DNA from: Rotaria macrura
Lineage: Eukaryota > Rotifera > Eurotatoria > Philodinida > Philodinidae
Reading direction: 5' to 3'
Assembly: GCA_900239685.1 (NCBI GenBank)
Contig: OENT01000749.1
Span: 1 to 64,000 of the forward strand
Length of the DNA stretch: 64,000 nt
A model generated the notes under the pieces. The model had not been told where the DNA came from. It was given only the letters and a program-made list of their open reading frames with translations, and made no database searches. The position numbers and the translations under genes are program-made. Below, piece after piece: positions 61,440-64,000 of this stretch (its first letter is position 1; every line of letters starts with the position of its first letter).

Positions 61440-63320
61440 GAGGCATAAAAATTATTTTATGATCCCAGGTAGTTCGTTCCGGAGCCAGGATTCAGCTGGA
61501 ACTCGCAGGAAACGGGATATTTTCCGGCTTCTTCCTGTCGGTTCCGCTGTATTTCCGGCCGGAAAAACCACCGTAACATGGAAGCAGTATTCCGGCGGGC
61601 ATTATCCGTGCCCGGGAACCTGAATATTCCCGCGATTTCAGAAAACCGGAAATTTCAAGGAAATACCTGGGGTCAGCCAGAAACCTACCGCAACTATGGC
61701 AAGTTCCGCCAGGATCCAACCGGAAAATACAATAATCCGATAAAGAAGCATCGGAAAACAGTTGGAATCCACCGTATTCCGAACAAATTATTTCTGCTTT
61801 GGAAATCAGGCCTCAGCTTGAAAAACAATTAAATCGAATAATAAATTCTCAATTATATCATTCCTAGATACGCAAATCATCATTTTACAAAAAAAGACCT
61901 TTATAGGTCTATTTTGGGATTTTTTTCTAAATCCGTTAATTTAATGATAATCTCCATGACGTGGATAGTTTAGCATATTTTCATGGGTTCGTGTGAAAAT
62001 TTTAGATGTGTTACTTAAAGTGTTATTGTTTTTAGTGCATTAATTTGCATTCCAAATTTGTTTGATAAAAATTTGAAATGATAGGTCGTTTAGAGACTTT
62101 AGAAGAGTCAGTTACCTTGATTCAAGACTCAGGAAAGTCTCAAATCACTGGTGTTTAACATGTGTGCTGTTCTTGCGCATATCGTTTTCGGTTTGCAAAA
62201 GTCTAAAAATCTGATTGTTAGGTCTTCGGACTTAAAATTCCTATTTTTGTGACAAAAACAATTTTCGAGAGTAATGTATAATGTTTCATAGAATGCGTTT
62301 TCTCCCCAAGGTATCTTTTGGTGTTGTTTCATGCTTGTTTAAAAGGAAGTAAAAGCTGGCTTCGAAATGCGGAGAGCTTTGCTTAGTAATTCTGAGTATT
62401 TAGCGCTGTTTGGGAAACGACCAGATGAGTTTTTGTGAGCTTAGCGGAAACGGTCAGATCTGAGCCATGTTCTCTCTGGATGGGAAAATTGCTTTTTCCG
62501 CTATCGGTATCCGGTCCGGAAACGGTCGGATCTGGACCTTATGTGGTCCGGGCTTGGAAACGGTGTTTTCCGTTGACGGATTCCGTGTAAGAAACGGAAC
62601 CGTATCCGTGGATACGCTCCGGTGCCCGGAGTCGGTGTGAAGTAAGCGGGAACCGGAAGCCGAAACTGATTTCGGACACCCGCTTCCGGAATTCGTGGAA
62701 ATAACACGGGATCCAGCCAATTCCCGCCGTACGTCTTGGACCTGGGTGCATTCTAAATCTTTCATGAATTTCAATCACAGATTTTAGCGGCCGAAGAATC
62801 GGAAGTCGTTGGCACTTTCTCGAAGTTGTATATTTGGTGTCCCGGCGAAGAGAGAATTTTCGATAAACTTTGATCGAAGATTCTTCGGCTTCAACATGAG
62901 CAGATAAGGGGCAGAGGTGGGTGTCGTTTCCCAGGTTCAAACTGAACATCTGTGAAGAGAACAACCCATAGAATCAATCCTATGTTCTTCAAGGATCAGA
63001 GAGAAGAAGAATACACTTGCTGGCTTTTGCTAGATTTTCAAACGCTTTCAAATATACCTTTTGGTTTCCGATGTGTCGGAAACCGTGGGGTTCCCTACAA
63101 TACCGAATTCAATGCCTTTGAGGTTTTCTGGAATGCCTTTTTTTAATGTCAGAAACCAAACCTTGTCCTCGGAAACCGTTAGGGTACTGTAGGAAATCAT
63201 TATTACCAGAAAAACTGAGCTGGTATCCGGATGAGTTTAGGAGAATACCTTTCCGGTTTTCGAAGTCTTTCATCGGAAACCTAAAAGGTTTCCGAGCGTA
63301 CTGAGTGTCGAAAAAGTTAA
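61440..63320. repeat. GC-richer island dense in TTCCGG/CCGGAA and GGTTTCCG hairpins
   Basis: TTCCGG or CCGGAA recurs many times at 61460-61760. CGGAAAC/GTTTCCG words are dense at 62500-62700 and 63060-63370. Two perfect hairpins stand out: GGTTTCCGA-TGTG-TCGGAAACC at 63063-63084 and CGGAAACCT-AAA-AGGTTTCCG at 63274-63294. The frames in it on both strands are short and overlap one another, so I take them as by-products. It is probably an old non-coding transposon with inverted subrepeats. Confidence 0.55.
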
Positions 63321-64000
63321 TAGAATACCGAAATCGGTTTCCATGTGTTCTTGAATCTGTTAAAGGTTTCCGCAGTTATAAAACACTTGAATGTTTCACA
63401 AAACAGCCCATAATAAGTGTGCAAAATATTTCAGAAGCACGTTTTTGGCGTTCAAATTTTCTTTCCAAATCTTCATTTCTGCCCATTTTTAGGTATCATT
63501 AGTTCAATTGAAATTGCTTTTTAGTGTTTATAACTAGCTTAATTATGGGTCACTTACTTATTCATTCCTTTTTCTTAACCTGAAAGGACCCTATACTTTT
63601 GAAATCATATTATTCAATATTAAAATTCATAAGACGTCTCAATTTTGGATTATTCATGATAAAAGATAAATTAAGATTTTGGACAGATAAATATTCATAG
63701 CAAAACACTGATGTGATTCTGTCTTCATCCATTCAATTTCAAAACGACGGAAACTCTACACGGCCATGAGAGTGTTTAAGACTTATATTGTATTCGACTG
63801 AAGAAATTCTGCACTAGAGTTATGCATATCATTATCTGATTTCTGCAAAATATAATGACAGAAGGATACAGAAATCACATAAAAAGCTCCTCTTTCCGCA
63901 CACATCCTGAGATGCTATGTAAAGTACGAAGAATAAACTACACTGGTGAGTTAATCCACTTAACAAGCAGAAACCGGATGAATTATTACCAAACAGTAAA
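63321..64000. other. AT-rich end of window
   Basis: No gene or repeat recognised after the last GGTTTCCG word near 63367. Confidence 0.5.

Noticed and set aside
62454..62964. Overlapping 106- and 141-codon minus-strand frames in the GC island
   Set aside because: Several frames are open at once because of repeated CGGAAAC words, which is typical of composition rather than coding.

Overview
The window reads as nuclear DNA of a bdelloid rotifer (Adineta/Rotaria/Philodina type); this is inference. The grounds are an AT-rich background, animal multi-exon genes with mostly 50-70 nt GT-AG introns, two intronless genes of foreign or patchy distribution (a fungal-type GH71 alpha-1,3-glucanase and an ovothiol synthase), and tracts of CCCACA, the complement of TGTGGG, which I recall as the bdelloid telomere repeat. 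All exon models were worked out by hand from splice signals, reading phase and family conservation.

Left part (about 1-45 kb): ordinary animal genes in AT-rich spacers. In order: an ELOVL6-like fatty acid elongase (-), two tandem UBE2D-type ubiquitin-conjugating enzymes (-, one apparently with an AT-AC intron), an unrecognised nine-exon gene (-), a Brat/TRIM-NHL-type NHL protein without RING or B-box (-), a small secreted CAP protein (+), a mitochondrial DNAJA3/Tid1-type Hsp40 (-), an intronless secreted GH71 glucanase (+), a WDR18/Ipi3 WD40 protein (+), and a divergent pair of intronless B-box/coiled-coil/propeller-like paralogues.

Right part (about 45.7-64 kb): this looks subtelomeric. It opens with C-rich degenerate satellite, a 97-bp minisatellite and CCCACA tracts, with a 139-bp hAT-type MITE inserted. 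Then come non-autonomous transposons: a 771-bp long-TIR element with 9-bp flanking repeats and an internal 32-bp minisatellite, two foldback elements with CACTG/CACTC ends, and smaller inverted-repeat elements. A 669-bp palindrome has its centre at a single N. A hairpin-rich GC island closes the window. The only confident gene here is the intronless 736-residue OvoA-like ovothiol synthase.

The genes do not form an operon or single pathway. The main structure is the contrast between a native gene-rich block and a transposon, foreign-gene and telomere-repeat block joined near 46 kb.
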